From NCBI GenBank assembly GCA_019638115.1, contig JAHBUK010000004.1, positions 62,001-126,000 on the forward strand: a DNA stretch of 64,000 nt, written 5' to 3'. Position 1 is the stretch's first letter; every line of letters starts with the position of its first letter. Positions 25,664-33,886 of this stretch are shown piece by piece. The stretch is from Flavobacteriales bacterium (GTDB taxonomy: Bacteria > Bacteroidota > Bacteroidia > Flavobacteriales_F > PHOS-HE28). The position numbers and the translations under genes were made by a program. The notes beneath the pieces were generated by a model. That model searched no databases and had not been told where the DNA came from. It saw only the letters and a program-made list of their open reading frames with translations.

Positions 25664-26347
25664 CTATTCTATCGTAACCGTACCCCGCGCTTCCACTTCA
25701 ATGATCCGGCGGCCACCAGCGTTGCCATCGCCCTCGTTCAGTGCGACCGTGCGGCTCCTGTTGAAGTAAAGGTCCGCCGTGCCGGTGGTGAGCCCGTTCA
25801 GCACGTTGTTCGGAATGAAGATGGCACTGGTGCCCGCAACATCCATGGTGGTCTTGCTCGTGTTGGACCCGTTCTGACGTACCCACACCTCCATGCGTTC
25901 GCCTTGGAGCAGGGGCTGCCCGATCCAGGTTACCAGTGCGCCGTTGGTGCGTGAGAGCGTGAGGCCCGAGGGAACGGACACATCGTTGGTATCGGTGCGT
26001 TGGATGCTGTTCGCGAACCAGGCCCCGTCCGAGCGGGTGAAGCGGAAGTTGACATCCACCAAGCCATTGGTGCTCCAGCGGTAGAAATAGTTGTCGATCT
26101 CCGTGTAGGTGGTGTGCGCGTTGCCGTTGAAGGTGATCGATGCACCACCGGTAAGCTGAAGGCGAACACCCCACGAGTTGCTCTTGCGGAAGGTGGCAAA
26201 GGCCCGCGTTCGGTTGTCCGCCTTGTCGAAGACCACTTTGTAGTCCTGGTAGATGGAGGTATCCTCCGGAAGGGTATCGCTCTCCTCTTTGCGGCAGGCC
26301 GTGAACAGGAGCAAGAGGGCGAATAGCAGGAATGATGGGTAACGCAT
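25664..26347 (-). CDS. Hypothetical lipoprotein
   Basis: 227 residues from the ATG at 26347. A lipoprotein signal peptide MRYPSFLLFALLLLFTACRK has lipobox FTAC. The mature protein is beta-rich (VVFDKADNRTRAFATFRKSN, ASITFNGNAHTTY, DNYFYRWSTNG) with repeated T/N-rich strands, suggesting an Ig-like or jelly-roll outer-membrane lipoprotein. No family recognised. It converges on the GT4 gene, ending six bases beyond that stop. The frame is open upstream to 26449, but the signal peptide fixes the shorter start. Confidence 0.75.
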   Translation of the reverse strand: MRYPSFLLFALLLLFTACRKEESDTLPEDTSIYQDYKVVFDKADNRTRAFATFRKSNSWGVRLQLTGGASITFNGNAHTTYTEIDNYFYRWSTNGLVDVNFRFTRSDGAWFANSIQRTDTNDVSVPSGLTLSRTNGALVTWIGQPLLQGERMEVWVRQNGSNTSKTTMDVAGTSAIFIPNNVLNGLTTGTADLYFNRSRTVALNEGDGNAGGRRIIEVEARGTVTIE

Positions 26348-26545
26348 GGTGTATAGCCTTTGATACGGCGTGCAGGCAACAATGATACCGAAGGTCGCAA
26401 CACGATATGTGCTCGGCGTATCGTTCTGATGCATGACGAACTTCAGCACCGGATCTCCGTAGTAAGTTCCTGTGTTCCGCGCGATTACCTTTAGCCCCCC
26501 GTGCCACCATAGCGATCTGGAACCTCGCGATGACCGGCTGCCGGG

Positions 26546-27202
26546 ATGCCTGCAAGCTCACCCATGGTAAGTTTACCAATGCTCATTCTTTGGCTTTTCG
26601 CCTGGTTACTGCCAGCTGAGCCATTGCCTCTTGCGCCAGCATCGGCTGTGGCGGAAGACGAGATCGCTGGCATTTACGATGCCCTCGAGGTGAGCGAAGG
26701 CTTGTCCCGTGAGGCCTTTACTACCAGTTATGGACGCGTACGCTCGGAGCAAGGCGCGCATGCCCTGATCGCAGTGGCGGATATGACCCGGCCGAGCACC
26801 GAAAAGCGGCTGTTCATCATAGACCCGATCGCCCGAGAGGTACTGCTGAACACGTGGGTGGCACATGGCCAGAACACCGGTGAATTGATGGCCGAGCGCT
26901 TCAGCAACAAGCATGGTTCACACCAGACCAGCCTGGGGCTTTACCGCGTGGGCATGGAGATCGTAAGCCCCAAACACGGAGCCGCCCTGCTGTTGCATGG
27001 CCTCGATAAAGGTCTGAACGACCAAGCGCTGGCCCGCGAGGTGATCATACACGGTGCGGACTATGTGAGTGAAACGTTCATACAGGAGCATGGTCGTTTG
27101 GGGCGCAGTTGGGGCTGCCCTGCGGTGCCGCGTACGGATATGGCCCGGGTCATCGAGCTTCTGGCCGACGGTGGTCTGATGTATATCCACGGGAACCAGT
27201 AG
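26546..27202 (+). CDS. Murein L,D-transpeptidase catalytic domain family protein
   Basis: 218 residues (or 212 from the ATG at 26564), with a signal peptide ending near PASAVAEDE. The catalytic region has RLFIIDPIAREVLLNTWVAHG, HGSHQTSLGLYRVG, VIIHGADYVSE and GRLGRSWGCPAVP with the SxGC cysteine. This matches the YkuD_2-type (PF13645) family rather than classical YkuD. It would form or trim 3-3 crosslinks or anchor proteins in peptidoglycan (family inference). A second, unrelated-length L,D-transpeptidase follows 46 bp downstream. Confidence 0.85.
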   Translation: MPASSPMVSLPMLILWLFAWLLPAEPLPLAPASAVAEDEIAGIYDALEVSEGLSREAFTTSYGRVRSEQGAHALIAVADMTRPSTEKRLFIIDPIAREVLLNTWVAHGQNTGELMAERFSNKHGSHQTSLGLYRVGMEIVSPKHGAALLLHGLDKGLNDQALAREVIIHGADYVSETFIQEHGRLGRSWGCPAVPRTDMARVIELLADGGLMYIHGNQ

Positions 27203-27248
27203 CCTCTCTTCCTCTGCGATCCGGCCCGCTCATTGCCGGTGATCCACC

Positions 27249-28898
27249 ATGCACATCCGAATACTTCTGCCCGTTCTATTCGCCACGGCACTAATGGCCT
27301 GCGGCACAAGCGATCAACCGACCGAGGCCCCCGTGGACCAGGTGCTTACCCTGACCGAGGTTTTCGAAACTCCCGTGGCATACAGTGTTCGCCACCTGGA
27401 CAGCCTGCGTTTGGAGGAGTTCCTTCTTGCCCATGGCGAGTTCCGGAAAGACAGCACCGCCATTCGCGATTTCTATGCACGCAGGCATTTCCAGTACGCG
27501 TGGTTCGTGAACGACACGCTCTCCCAAGCAGCGGCTGGCTTCCACAACATGGTGCTCAGCGCGGACACCACCTACCGCGAAGTGCGTTTCCTGCGGCAGC
27601 GATTGCAGGAGATACTGGTCGCCAACGGAAGCAATGGTGCGGCGCCCTTTGCCTGTGACAGTTGCATTGAACGCCTTGAATTGACCCTTACCGGACAGTT
27701 CTTCCGCTTTGCCGACAAGCGATACAGCGGTCTGGTAGGCAAGGAACTGGCCGACCTGAACTGGTACATACCGCGGAGCAAGAAGAACTATGGATCATTG
27801 CTGGACTCCTTGACCGCTGGCAGTATGGACCTGAGCCTCATTGAGCCGCTTCACCCCCAATATGCACGGTTGAAGACCGAATTGAGGAAGTACCGTGACC
27901 TGGATACACTGCCATGGCCTGTTATCGACATCGGCAAGGAGCGCAAGCTGGAGCCCAAGGCCAAGCACCCGTCCATTCCGCTTATCCGGAAGCGGCTCGT
28001 ACACCTCGGCGACCACAACGCTCCGAACGATAGCTCGGTCATGCTTTCCGAGGTTTATGACAGCACCTTGGTAAGTGCCATGCAGCGTTTTCAAGAGCGC
28101 CACGGCCTTCACCCCGATGCGGTGATCGGGCAGGGTGTTCTGAAGCAACTGAACATTACCCCGCAGCAGAGGCTGCACACTCTATTGGTGAACATGGAGC
28201 GCCTGCGCTGGGTGCCGGAACACAACGCTCCGGACCTGTTGCTGGTGAACATTCCCGAGTTCAAGCTGCACGTGTACGAGCAGGGAAAGGAGGTGATGAG
28301 CATGGTGGTGGTGGTAGGTTCCACGGCCACCCGTACAGTCATTTTCAGTGATTCCTTGTCACACATCGTATTCAGTCCCACCTGGACAGTGCCAGCGAGC
28401 ATTACACGTGGGGAGATCCTTCCGGCCATGAAAAAGGACCCCGACTACTTGCGGAAGAAGAACATGGAGATCATCGGCGGAAGTGCCAGCAACCCGGTGA
28501 TCCGCCAGAAGCCGGGAGCGAGCAACGCGCTTGGCCGCGTGAAATTCCTATTCCCGAACAGCTACAGCATCTACTTCCACGACACGCCCTCCAAGAGCTT
28601 CTTCGCACGCGAAAGCCGGGCATTCAGCCATGGTTGCATCCGTCTCAGTCAACCGCAGGAACTCGCCGAGTACCTGCTACGGAACGATAGCACTTGGACC
28701 ACGGACAAGATCAAAAAAGCCATGTTCGGCGGCAAGGAGACCTTTGTGCGTTTGAAGGAAAAGCGCCCTGTGACCATTGGCTATTTCACCGCGTGGGTGG
28801 ATGCTGAAGGAAGGCTGCAGTTCAGGGATGACATCTACGGACTGGACGCCACGCTTGCCCGCGAACTGTTCCTGGTGGAGCCAGCCTTGGCGAGCTAA
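27249..28898 (+). CDS. L,D-transpeptidase, YcbB/LdtD-like, predicted lipoprotein
   Basis: 549 residues. The lipoprotein signal MHIRILLPVLFATALMACG has lipobox LMAC. The N-terminal half matches the scaffold domain of YcbB-type enzymes (EEFLLAHGEF, FYARRHFQYAWF). A peptidoglycan-binding-like segment lies at about 240-300 (MQRFQERHGLHPDAVIGQGVLKQL). The catalytic YkuD domain has LLVNIPEFKLHVYEQGKEV, FSPTWTVPASI and the active site SRAFSHGCIRLSQPQELAEY. These enzymes make 3-3 crosslinks in the periplasm. It is paired with the preceding transpeptidase. Confidence 0.92.
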   Translation: MHIRILLPVLFATALMACGTSDQPTEAPVDQVLTLTEVFETPVAYSVRHLDSLRLEEFLLAHGEFRKDSTAIRDFYARRHFQYAWFVNDTLSQAAAGFHNMVLSADTTYREVRFLRQRLQEILVANGSNGAAPFACDSCIERLELTLTGQFFRFADKRYSGLVGKELADLNWYIPRSKKNYGSLLDSLTAGSMDLSLIEPLHPQYARLKTELRKYRDLDTLPWPVIDIGKERKLEPKAKHPSIPLIRKRLVHLGDHNAPNDSSVMLSEVYDSTLVSAMQRFQERHGLHPDAVIGQGVLKQLNITPQQRLHTLLVNMERLRWVPEHNAPDLLLVNIPEFKLHVYEQGKEVMSMVVVVGSTATRTVIFSDSLSHIVFSPTWTVPASITRGEILPAMKKDPDYLRKKNMEIIGGSASNPVIRQKPGASNALGRVKFLFPNSYSIYFHDTPSKSFFARESRAFSHGCIRLSQPQELAEYLLRNDSTWTTDKIKKAMFGGKETFVRLKEKRPVTIGYFTAWVDAEGRLQFRDDIYGLDATLARELFLVEPALAS

Positions 28899-28943
28899 AG
28901 CGAACTGCGGCAAGGCGAACAGCCGGATCGCTGCATTCTTCTT

Positions 28944-30359
28944 TCACGCATCGGTGCGTGTAGCTGCACCGAGTATCCTGATCCGCAGATCCGGGTTGCC
29001 ATAGTAAGCGGCCATCACCCGGTTCCAATGCGCGTTCGGATCCGGTCCCGGCCCCAGCACACGCATACTGCGCGGTATCGGTTCGGCGCGGGGCAGAACG
29101 ATCTCCTCCAGCCCGACCCGGACGGCCTCCTTCATCCGATCATGACGCATGCGCATGGCTTGATCATAGCGCCGCGCGGTACCATCAAGCAGGTCGCCAG
29201 TAAGTGCTCCATCCCACTTGTGCACCACAAGAAAGAAGGCCAGCAAAGCGAACATCCATGGCTTCGATCGGACATCCATCAAGGGTATCGACCAGCCATT
29301 GCGCTTGAAGAACCCATCATCCAGAGCAGCAAGCAGGAAGGGCCAGAGTACGAGGAATACCAGGCAGGCCACGTTCACCGTGCGGTGCTGGCCCAACAAG
29401 CCCGTGGACCAGTAGGGCAGGAACATGCAGAAGGATACGAGCAGCACTATCCCAAGTGCCAGCGGTAAAGGACCTGGACCAGTGTATCGGATACCCATTC
29501 CACGGCGCCAGGCCAGGAAGAACAAGGATGCGATTAGTACCGCCGGCGTTGCAAACCATATCGCCAGGAAACGGCCTGTTTGTAGGATGGACAGCACCAC
29601 ACTCCTCACCGGATCATGGGGCTGTGTGAACAGGGAAGTGCGTACCGCATTGCCGGGCGCCACCATCATGATCGCCCCGGCCACCAAGGCAATGACCAGC
29701 AACAAGGCAAGGTGACCGTCCCAACGATGATCCGATACCCGCGTCCGTACCAACATGCCACCAAGCACAGTGATCGTCAAGGCCATGTGTACTTCGGTAC
29801 TTCCACAGATGGCCGCCACCAGCGCGCATTGGATCAGTGATCTCCACCACGGGACCCGTGATTCGGTACTGCTTCTCCATAACAAGGCCAGCATCAGCAG
29901 GGCCAAAGCATTGGGCAGTTGGTAGCTGATGGCGCCGGTGTACCAATAGAATCCTTCCCAGGTGTCCGGCATGGTGTGCATGAACAACAACAGACCGAGC
30001 AATGCCACCGACCAAGAGCGCAGCCTGTCCAAGTGGCCCGAAGCCGCTTTGCGGATCAGCAGGTACAGGGCGCCCAATGTGAGCGCCATAAGCACGAGGG
30101 GCATGATCCGGTATGCCACCAGCCCGCGATCCACACCCAGCAGAAGCGGTCCACGGAGGACCAGGACGTTCGAGAACCAGCGTCCGTTCCAGTGCTGGTA
30201 CTCACGCCAAAGTCGATCCAGCAGGGTCGTATCGCGTGTTGCCACGGCATAACCGAAGTCGTCCAGGTACGGATGGGCGTAAGCCGCTAGCCAGATGTGG
30301 CGGGAGAACAAGGCAAGCAACACCAGCAACAAGATCCAAGCTGACCGTTGCTGGCCCAT
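28944..30359 (-). CDS. DUF6056 family polytopic membrane protein (glycosyltransferase-like)
   Basis: 471 residues with about 11 TM helices. The N-terminal loop YLDDFGYAVATRDTTLL...YQHWNGRWFSN carries the aspartate pair and GR motif typical of DUF6056 and of GT-C enzymes generally. WEGFYWYTGAISYQLPNAL follows. A short cytoplasmic or periplasmic tail ends the protein. The gene starts 18 bp after the GT2 stop, so the two form an operon: the GT2 makes a lipid-linked sugar and this protein could transfer it. That functional link is inference. Confidence 0.75.
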   Translation of the reverse strand: MGQQRSAWILLLVLLALFSRHIWLAAYAHPYLDDFGYAVATRDTTLLDRLWREYQHWNGRWFSNVLVLRGPLLLGVDRGLVAYRIMPLVLMALTLGALYLLIRKAASGHLDRLRSWSVALLGLLLFMHTMPDTWEGFYWYTGAISYQLPNALALLMLALLWRSSTESRVPWWRSLIQCALVAAICGSTEVHMALTITVLGGMLVRTRVSDHRWDGHLALLLVIALVAGAIMMVAPGNAVRTSLFTQPHDPVRSVVLSILQTGRFLAIWFATPAVLIASLFFLAWRRGMGIRYTGPGPLPLALGIVLLVSFCMFLPYWSTGLLGQHRTVNVACLVFLVLWPFLLAALDDGFFKRNGWSIPLMDVRSKPWMFALLAFFLVVHKWDGALTGDLLDGTARRYDQAMRMRHDRMKEAVRVGLEEIVLPRAEPIPRSMRVLGPGPDPNAHWNRVMAAYYGNPDLRIRILGAATRTDA

Positions 30360-30377
30360 GTCGTCCGGTCTGTGCGG

Positions 30378-31334
30378 TCAGCAGGCGATGCGTTCCTGCA
30401 CGCGATAATGGTTGCGGTCCGATGCGCTGCGGCTAACTAGTTCAGCCACGAAGCCCATGGTGAAGAGTTGCACCCCGATAACCATGGCGGTGAGAGCCAC
30501 GAAAAAGAGCCCTTGATCGGCCACCCGTGGTGCCGACCCGTGCATTACGTAAACATGCCAAAGCTTCTCGCCCACCACCCAAGCAGTGGACAGGAAACCG
30601 ACCACGAACATGAAAGTCCCCACGGCACCGAAGAAGTGCATGGGCTTGCGCCCGAAGCGGAATACGAAGGTGATGGTGAGCAGGTCCAGGAACCCGTTGA
30701 TGAAGCGGTCGAAGCCGAACTTGGTGGATCCGTACTTCCGCGGATGGTGCTTCACCACCTTCTCCCCGATCTTCCGGAAGCCCTCCTTCTTGGCGATGAA
30801 TGGGATGTAGCGGTGCATCTCACCGAACACCTCGATGCTCTTCACCACCTCGCCGCGGTAGGCCTTCAGCCCGCAATTGAAATCGTGCAGCATCACGCCG
30901 CTCACCCGCCGCGTGGTCCAATTGAAGAGTTTGGTGGGCAAGGTCTTGGACAGGGGGTCATAGCGCTTCTTCTTCCAACCGCTCACCAGGTCGAAGCCAT
31001 CCTCCCGGATCATGCGGTAGAGTTCCGGCACCTCGTCCGGATCGTCCTGCAGGTCGGCATCCATGGTGATCACCACCGCACCCGCAGCAGCCTTGAACCC
31101 CTCGTTCAGCGCGGGGCTCTTGCCGTAGTTGCGACCGAAACGAATCCCTTTCACCCGTGTATCGGCTTCCGTCAAGGACCTGATCACCGACCATGAGCCA
31201 TCGGTGCTGCCATCATCGACCAGAATGACCTCATATCGGATACCCATACTGCCAATCACATGGTGCAGCCGCCCCACCAATATGGGCAACGATTCATGCT
31301 CGTTGAGCAAGGGGATCACAATGGAAAGGTCCAT
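30378..31334 (-). CDS. GT2 family polyprenyl-phosphate glycosyltransferase (GtrB/DPM-like)
   Basis: 318 residues from ATG 31334 (MDLSIVIPLLNEHESLPILV). GT2 motifs: VILVDDGSTDGSW, GRNYGKSPALNEGFKAAAG, VITMDADLQDDPDEVPEL (DxD), and DFNCGLKAYRGEVVKSI. Two C-terminal TM helices (FFGAVGTFMFVVGFLSTAW, LFFVALTAMVIGVQLFTMGF) are as in GtrB/ArnC/DPMS. It transfers a sugar from NDP-sugar to undecaprenyl phosphate. TATCCTTG on the minus strand at 31346-31339 is a likely -7 element. A palindrome copy lies at 31401-31424, 67 bp upstream of the start. Confidence 0.92.
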   Translation of the reverse strand: MDLSIVIPLLNEHESLPILVGRLHHVIGSMGIRYEVILVDDGSTDGSWSVIRSLTEADTRVKGIRFGRNYGKSPALNEGFKAAAGAVVITMDADLQDDPDEVPELYRMIREDGFDLVSGWKKKRYDPLSKTLPTKLFNWTTRRVSGVMLHDFNCGLKAYRGEVVKSIEVFGEMHRYIPFIAKKEGFRKIGEKVVKHHPRKYGSTKFGFDRFINGFLDLLTITFVFRFGRKPMHFFGAVGTFMFVVGFLSTAWVVGEKLWHVYVMHGSAPRVADQGLFFVALTAMVIGVQLFTMGFVAELVSRSASDRNHYRVQERIAC

Positions 31335-31400
31335 GGTGCAAGGATACGTGGTGGAGGTGGAAGGTGTGAGGGATTCAGGCACTGAGTTGAGGCCCTCAAG

Positions 31401-31424
31401 TCATTTGCTTGTACAAGCAAATGA
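31401..31424. repeat. 24-bp perfect palindrome, copy 3
   Basis: Identical 24-bp sequence to copies 2 and 4 (core TTTGCTTGTACAAGCAAA). It directly abuts the marR stop codon on one side and is upstream of the GT2 gene on the other. Confidence 0.9.
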
Positions 31425-31865
31425 TCACGGTTTCAGGTCGTTCCTTAATGAGGCAGTTCCAAAGTCCAGGTCCGATGCCCAGCGATCAGTGATCTCTTTC
31501 GAGAACCTACCCTCATAGTAGAGCCTGATCTTTCCCCATGCTGCAGCTGCGTCCTTCTCCAGCTTGGTCCCTTCTGGGCCTGCGAACACTATGGTCGATG
31601 CTCCACTGTACTCTCGATAGATGAGACGCTTCAGTTCCATCTTGTCCAGCGCGCGCGTTATGGTCGAAGGTTCCAAGATGAGTTCCTCGGACAGTTTGCC
31701 AGCCGATATACCTGGCTCACGCACGATGCTCATGAGCAGAAAAGCCTGCGTAGTGGTCAAGCCAAGTTCCGCGAAAAAGGGCTCGGAGATCTTGGAAAGC
31801 GTGCGTGCAAAAGCGTTGGAAGTGAATAGGATACAGTGGCTGTAAGGCGACAGTGGCGATTCCAT
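31425..31865 (-). CDS. MarR family transcriptional regulator
   Basis: 146 residues from ATG 31865 (MESPLSPYSHCILFTSNAFA). The winged helix covers residues of about 30-105: LGLTTTQAFLLMSIVREPG, KLSEELILEPSTITRALDKMELKRLI and the wing. Flanking helices would form the dimer interface. MarR proteins bind near-perfect palindromes and commonly repress themselves, releasing DNA on binding a small ligand. Both ends of this gene carry a copy of the same 24-bp palindrome, one of them over its promoter. The frame is open upstream into the palindrome, but the promoter excludes that extension. Confidence 0.92.
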   Translation of the reverse strand: MESPLSPYSHCILFTSNAFARTLSKISEPFFAELGLTTTQAFLLMSIVREPGISAGKLSEELILEPSTITRALDKMELKRLIYREYSGASTIVFAGPEGTKLEKDAAAAWGKIRLYYEGRFSKEITDRWASDLDFGTASLRNDLKP

Positions 31866-31870
31866 GAGAT

Positions 31871-31900
31871 CAAATGTAATCATTTGCTTGTACAAGCAAA
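31871..31900 (-). promoter_or_regulatory. marR promoter (TTTG-N18-TACATTTG) overlapped by the palindrome
   Basis: On the minus strand TTTG at 31900-31897, an 18-base spacer, then TACATTTG at 31878-31871. Both boxes match the Bacteroidota consensus exactly. The palindrome 31880-31903 covers the -33 box and nearly all of the spacer, so a bound dimer would exclude RNA polymerase. The ATG begins five bases after the -7 box. Confidence 0.75.
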
Positions 31901-31903
31901 TGA
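31880..31903. promoter_or_regulatory. 24-bp perfect palindrome, copy 4: candidate MarR operator
   Basis: Core TTTGCTTGTACAAGCAAA. It is positioned over the marR promoter, 14 bases before its start codon, where an autorepressor site is expected. Identical to copies 2 and 3. Confidence 0.7.
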
Positions 31904-31990
31904 CCTACAAGCTCCATCATCGGTTCCACTGGTCCACCATTACCCCCTCCCTATTCTTCACCCGAACCACCATCCCGATCTTCATTCTTC

Positions 31991-31998
31991 TACCTTTG
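31991..31998 (+). promoter_or_regulatory. Consensus -7 element (TACCTTTG) of ffs
   Basis: Exact TAnnTTTG, followed by GCGCC and then the first paired bases of the SRP RNA at 32003. This is the expected distance to a transcription start. Confidence 0.65.
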
Positions 31999-32002
31999 CG
32001 CC

Positions 32003-32099
32003 GGGGCAAGTCCCGTACGACCAGCTCCCGCTGAATCCCCCAGGTCCGGAAGGAAGCAAGGGCAGGCGGTTGAGCGGTGCGATGCGGGTCGCTTGCCCC
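32003..32099 (+). ncRNA. ffs: Small bacterial signal recognition particle RNA (4.5S-type)
   Basis: About 97 nt. The terminal helix is GGGGCAAG (32003-32010) with CTTGCCCC (32092-32099). The apical domain contains the near-invariant CAGGTCCGGAAGGAAGCA at 32041-32058 with the GGAA tetraloop and symmetric internal loop bound by Ffh. The small form lacks the Alu domain, as usual in Gram-negative bacteria. It guides membrane and secretory proteins to FtsY. Ends are placed by the terminal helix and the upstream -7 element. It lies between marR and the SDR gene. Confidence 0.92.
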
Positions 32100-32172
32100 A
32101 CTTATTTTGCCCATATCCGAGCTTGTCGAGGGGCGAAAAGTTGCACCTGATCCTGGCAAGGAGCGCACAAAT

Positions 32173-32180
32173 TACCTTGG
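32173..32180 (+). promoter_or_regulatory. Candidate -7 element (TACCTTGG) of the SDR gene
   Basis: Matches TAnnTTTG with one mismatch and lies five bases before the ATG at 32186. If used, translation starts leaderless at 32186 or at ATG 32198. Confidence 0.4.
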
Positions 32181-32185
32181 CACCC

Positions 32186-32995
32186 ATGTCCGAATACATG
32201 AAGGTGGTGCTGGTCACCGGCGGTTCCAGCGGCCTGGGGAAAGCCATCTGTTCGCGGCTTGCGGCCATGGGGCATAAGGTCTACGGAACCAGCAGAAAGG
32301 CGGACGAAAGTGACCAGCCCAACGGCTACAGCATGCTGGCAATGGATGTGACAGACGAGACGAGCGTGAATGCTGCCGTGGCAGATCTTATCGAACGCGA
32401 GGGTCGCATAGATGTGCTGATCAACAATGCGGGACTGGGCATCCAAGGCCCTGCGGAGGACATACCGGTAGCCGATGCCATGCGCCTCTTCGACACCAAC
32501 GTGTTCGGACCACACCGCATGTGCAGGGCCGTATTGCCACATATGCGCGAGCGGAAGCTGGGCCTCATCATCAACATCAGCAGCGTGGCCGCCAACTTCG
32601 GCCTACCCTACCGCAGCTTTTACAGCGCGAGCAAGGCCGCACTCGACCGCTATGCCGAAGCCTTGAGCACCGAGGTGGAGCGTTTCGGCATAACGGTGGT
32701 CACCGTGCAACCCGGCGAGTTCAACACCAACATCAAGAATGGACGGATCACCCCTTCCGTCATCTCCGAAGCCCATCGCCCAGGCTACGAGCGGGCCATG
32801 GAAGTATTGGGCGGCAGCATGCATTACAGCCGCGACCCCGACGAACTCGCTCGCGTTGTGGCCCGCATCATGGCCACGCCCAAACCCAAGGTCACCTACA
32901 TCGTGGCCCAGGGCATGCAGAAGCTCAGCGTTCAACTGCGCAAGGTGTTGCCCGGACGCATGTTCATGGGCATGGTGCGGAAACACTACGAGTAG
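32186..32995 (+). CDS. Short-chain dehydrogenase/reductase (SDR)
   Basis: 269 residues from ATG 32186; ATG 32198 (MKVVLVTGGSSGLGKA) is also possible. The classical SDR motifs are TGGSSGLG (cofactor), NNAGLGIQGPAE, INISSVAANFGLPYRSFYSASKAAL (Ser, YxxxK) and VQPGEFNTNI. The C-terminal extension is longer than the minimal SDR and hydrophobic, as in retinol-dehydrogenase-like members. Substrate unknown. The bestrophin gene starts three bases after its stop, so the two are an operon. Confidence 0.88.
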   Translation: MSEYMKVVLVTGGSSGLGKAICSRLAAMGHKVYGTSRKADESDQPNGYSMLAMDVTDETSVNAAVADLIEREGRIDVLINNAGLGIQGPAEDIPVADAMRLFDTNVFGPHRMCRAVLPHMRERKLGLIINISSVAANFGLPYRSFYSASKAALDRYAEALSTEVERFGITVVTVQPGEFNTNIKNGRITPSVISEAHRPGYERAMEVLGGSMHYSRDPDELARVVARIMATPKPKVTYIVAQGMQKLSVQLRKVLPGRMFMGMVRKHYE

Positions 32996-32998
32996 TCC

Positions 32999-33877
32999 AT
33001 GACCACCTACGATCCGCAGAACTGGTTCAAGGCACTTGCCTTGCACCGCTCGGACACCTTCCGCAAGCTGCTGCCATTGCTTGTGTTGGTGGGGCTGTTC
33101 ACGTGGGGCGTGGGGTGGTTGGAAATGAAGCACCTGAAACTCTCCTCCAACAGCTTGGTGAGCAACCTGCCGATCATGCACAGCATACTCGGTTTCGCCA
33201 TCAGTATGTTGCTGGTGTTCCGTACCAACACGGCATACGACCGCTGGTGGGAAGGGCGCAAGCTCTGGGGGCAGTTGGTCAATACCAGTCGCAACCTGGC
33301 TTTGAAGATCGATGCCCACGTGGACGGAGCGGATGTGAGCACCCGCTCGCTGTTCGCGCGTTCCATAGCCCTGTTCGCACATGAACTGCGACTACACCTG
33401 CAACTGGAAAAAACGCGCCTTGCGCTGGATGGTAAACCCCACCCGGAAATTCCCGACTTCGACCGCAGCAAACACGTGCCGGCACAAGTGGTGCGCGTAA
33501 TGCAGGAACGCACTGTGCGTATGCAGCGCGAAGGCGAGATCACCGGCGAACAACTGCTTGTGCTGGACAAGGAACTGGTCCAATTCATGGAGATCTGCGG
33601 ATCGTGCGAGCGCATCAAGAACACCCCCATACCCTACTCCTACAGCAGCTTCATCAAGAAGTTCATCGTGGTCTATGTGCTCACGCTGCCCTTCGGGTTC
33701 GTTTTCTCCCTGGGGTACATCGCCATTCCGGTAACGATGTTCATCTTCTACGTGATGGCCAGCTTGGAGCTCATCGCCGAAGAGATCGAAGACCCGTTCG
33801 GTACGGATGCCAATGACCTACCAATGGAGCGATTGGCCGCGGTTATCAAAGGGAACGTGGAGGAGATCCTGGTCTGA
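32999..33877 (+). CDS. Bestrophin family ion channel
   Basis: 292 residues. Family hallmarks: LHRSDTFRKLLPLLVLVGLF, LGFAISMLLVFRTNTAYDRWWEGRKLWGQL, IPYSYSSFIKKFIVVYVLTLPFGF and EEIEDPFGTDANDLP. Four TM helices form a pentameric channel; bacterial homologues conduct anions or cations (family knowledge). Translationally close to the SDR gene (three-base gap). Some bestrophins carry bicarbonate, and a SulP transporter with two carbonic anhydrases lies 2.2 kb downstream, so an inorganic-carbon role is possible but unproven. Confidence 0.9.
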   Translation: MTTYDPQNWFKALALHRSDTFRKLLPLLVLVGLFTWGVGWLEMKHLKLSSNSLVSNLPIMHSILGFAISMLLVFRTNTAYDRWWEGRKLWGQLVNTSRNLALKIDAHVDGADVSTRSLFARSIALFAHELRLHLQLEKTRLALDGKPHPEIPDFDRSKHVPAQVVRVMQERTVRMQREGEITGEQLLVLDKELVQFMEICGSCERIKNTPIPYSYSSFIKKFIVVYVLTLPFGFVFSLGYIAIPVTMFIFYVMASLELIAEEIEDPFGTDANDLPMERLAAVIKGNVEEILV

Positions 33878-33886
33878 AACGACCGA

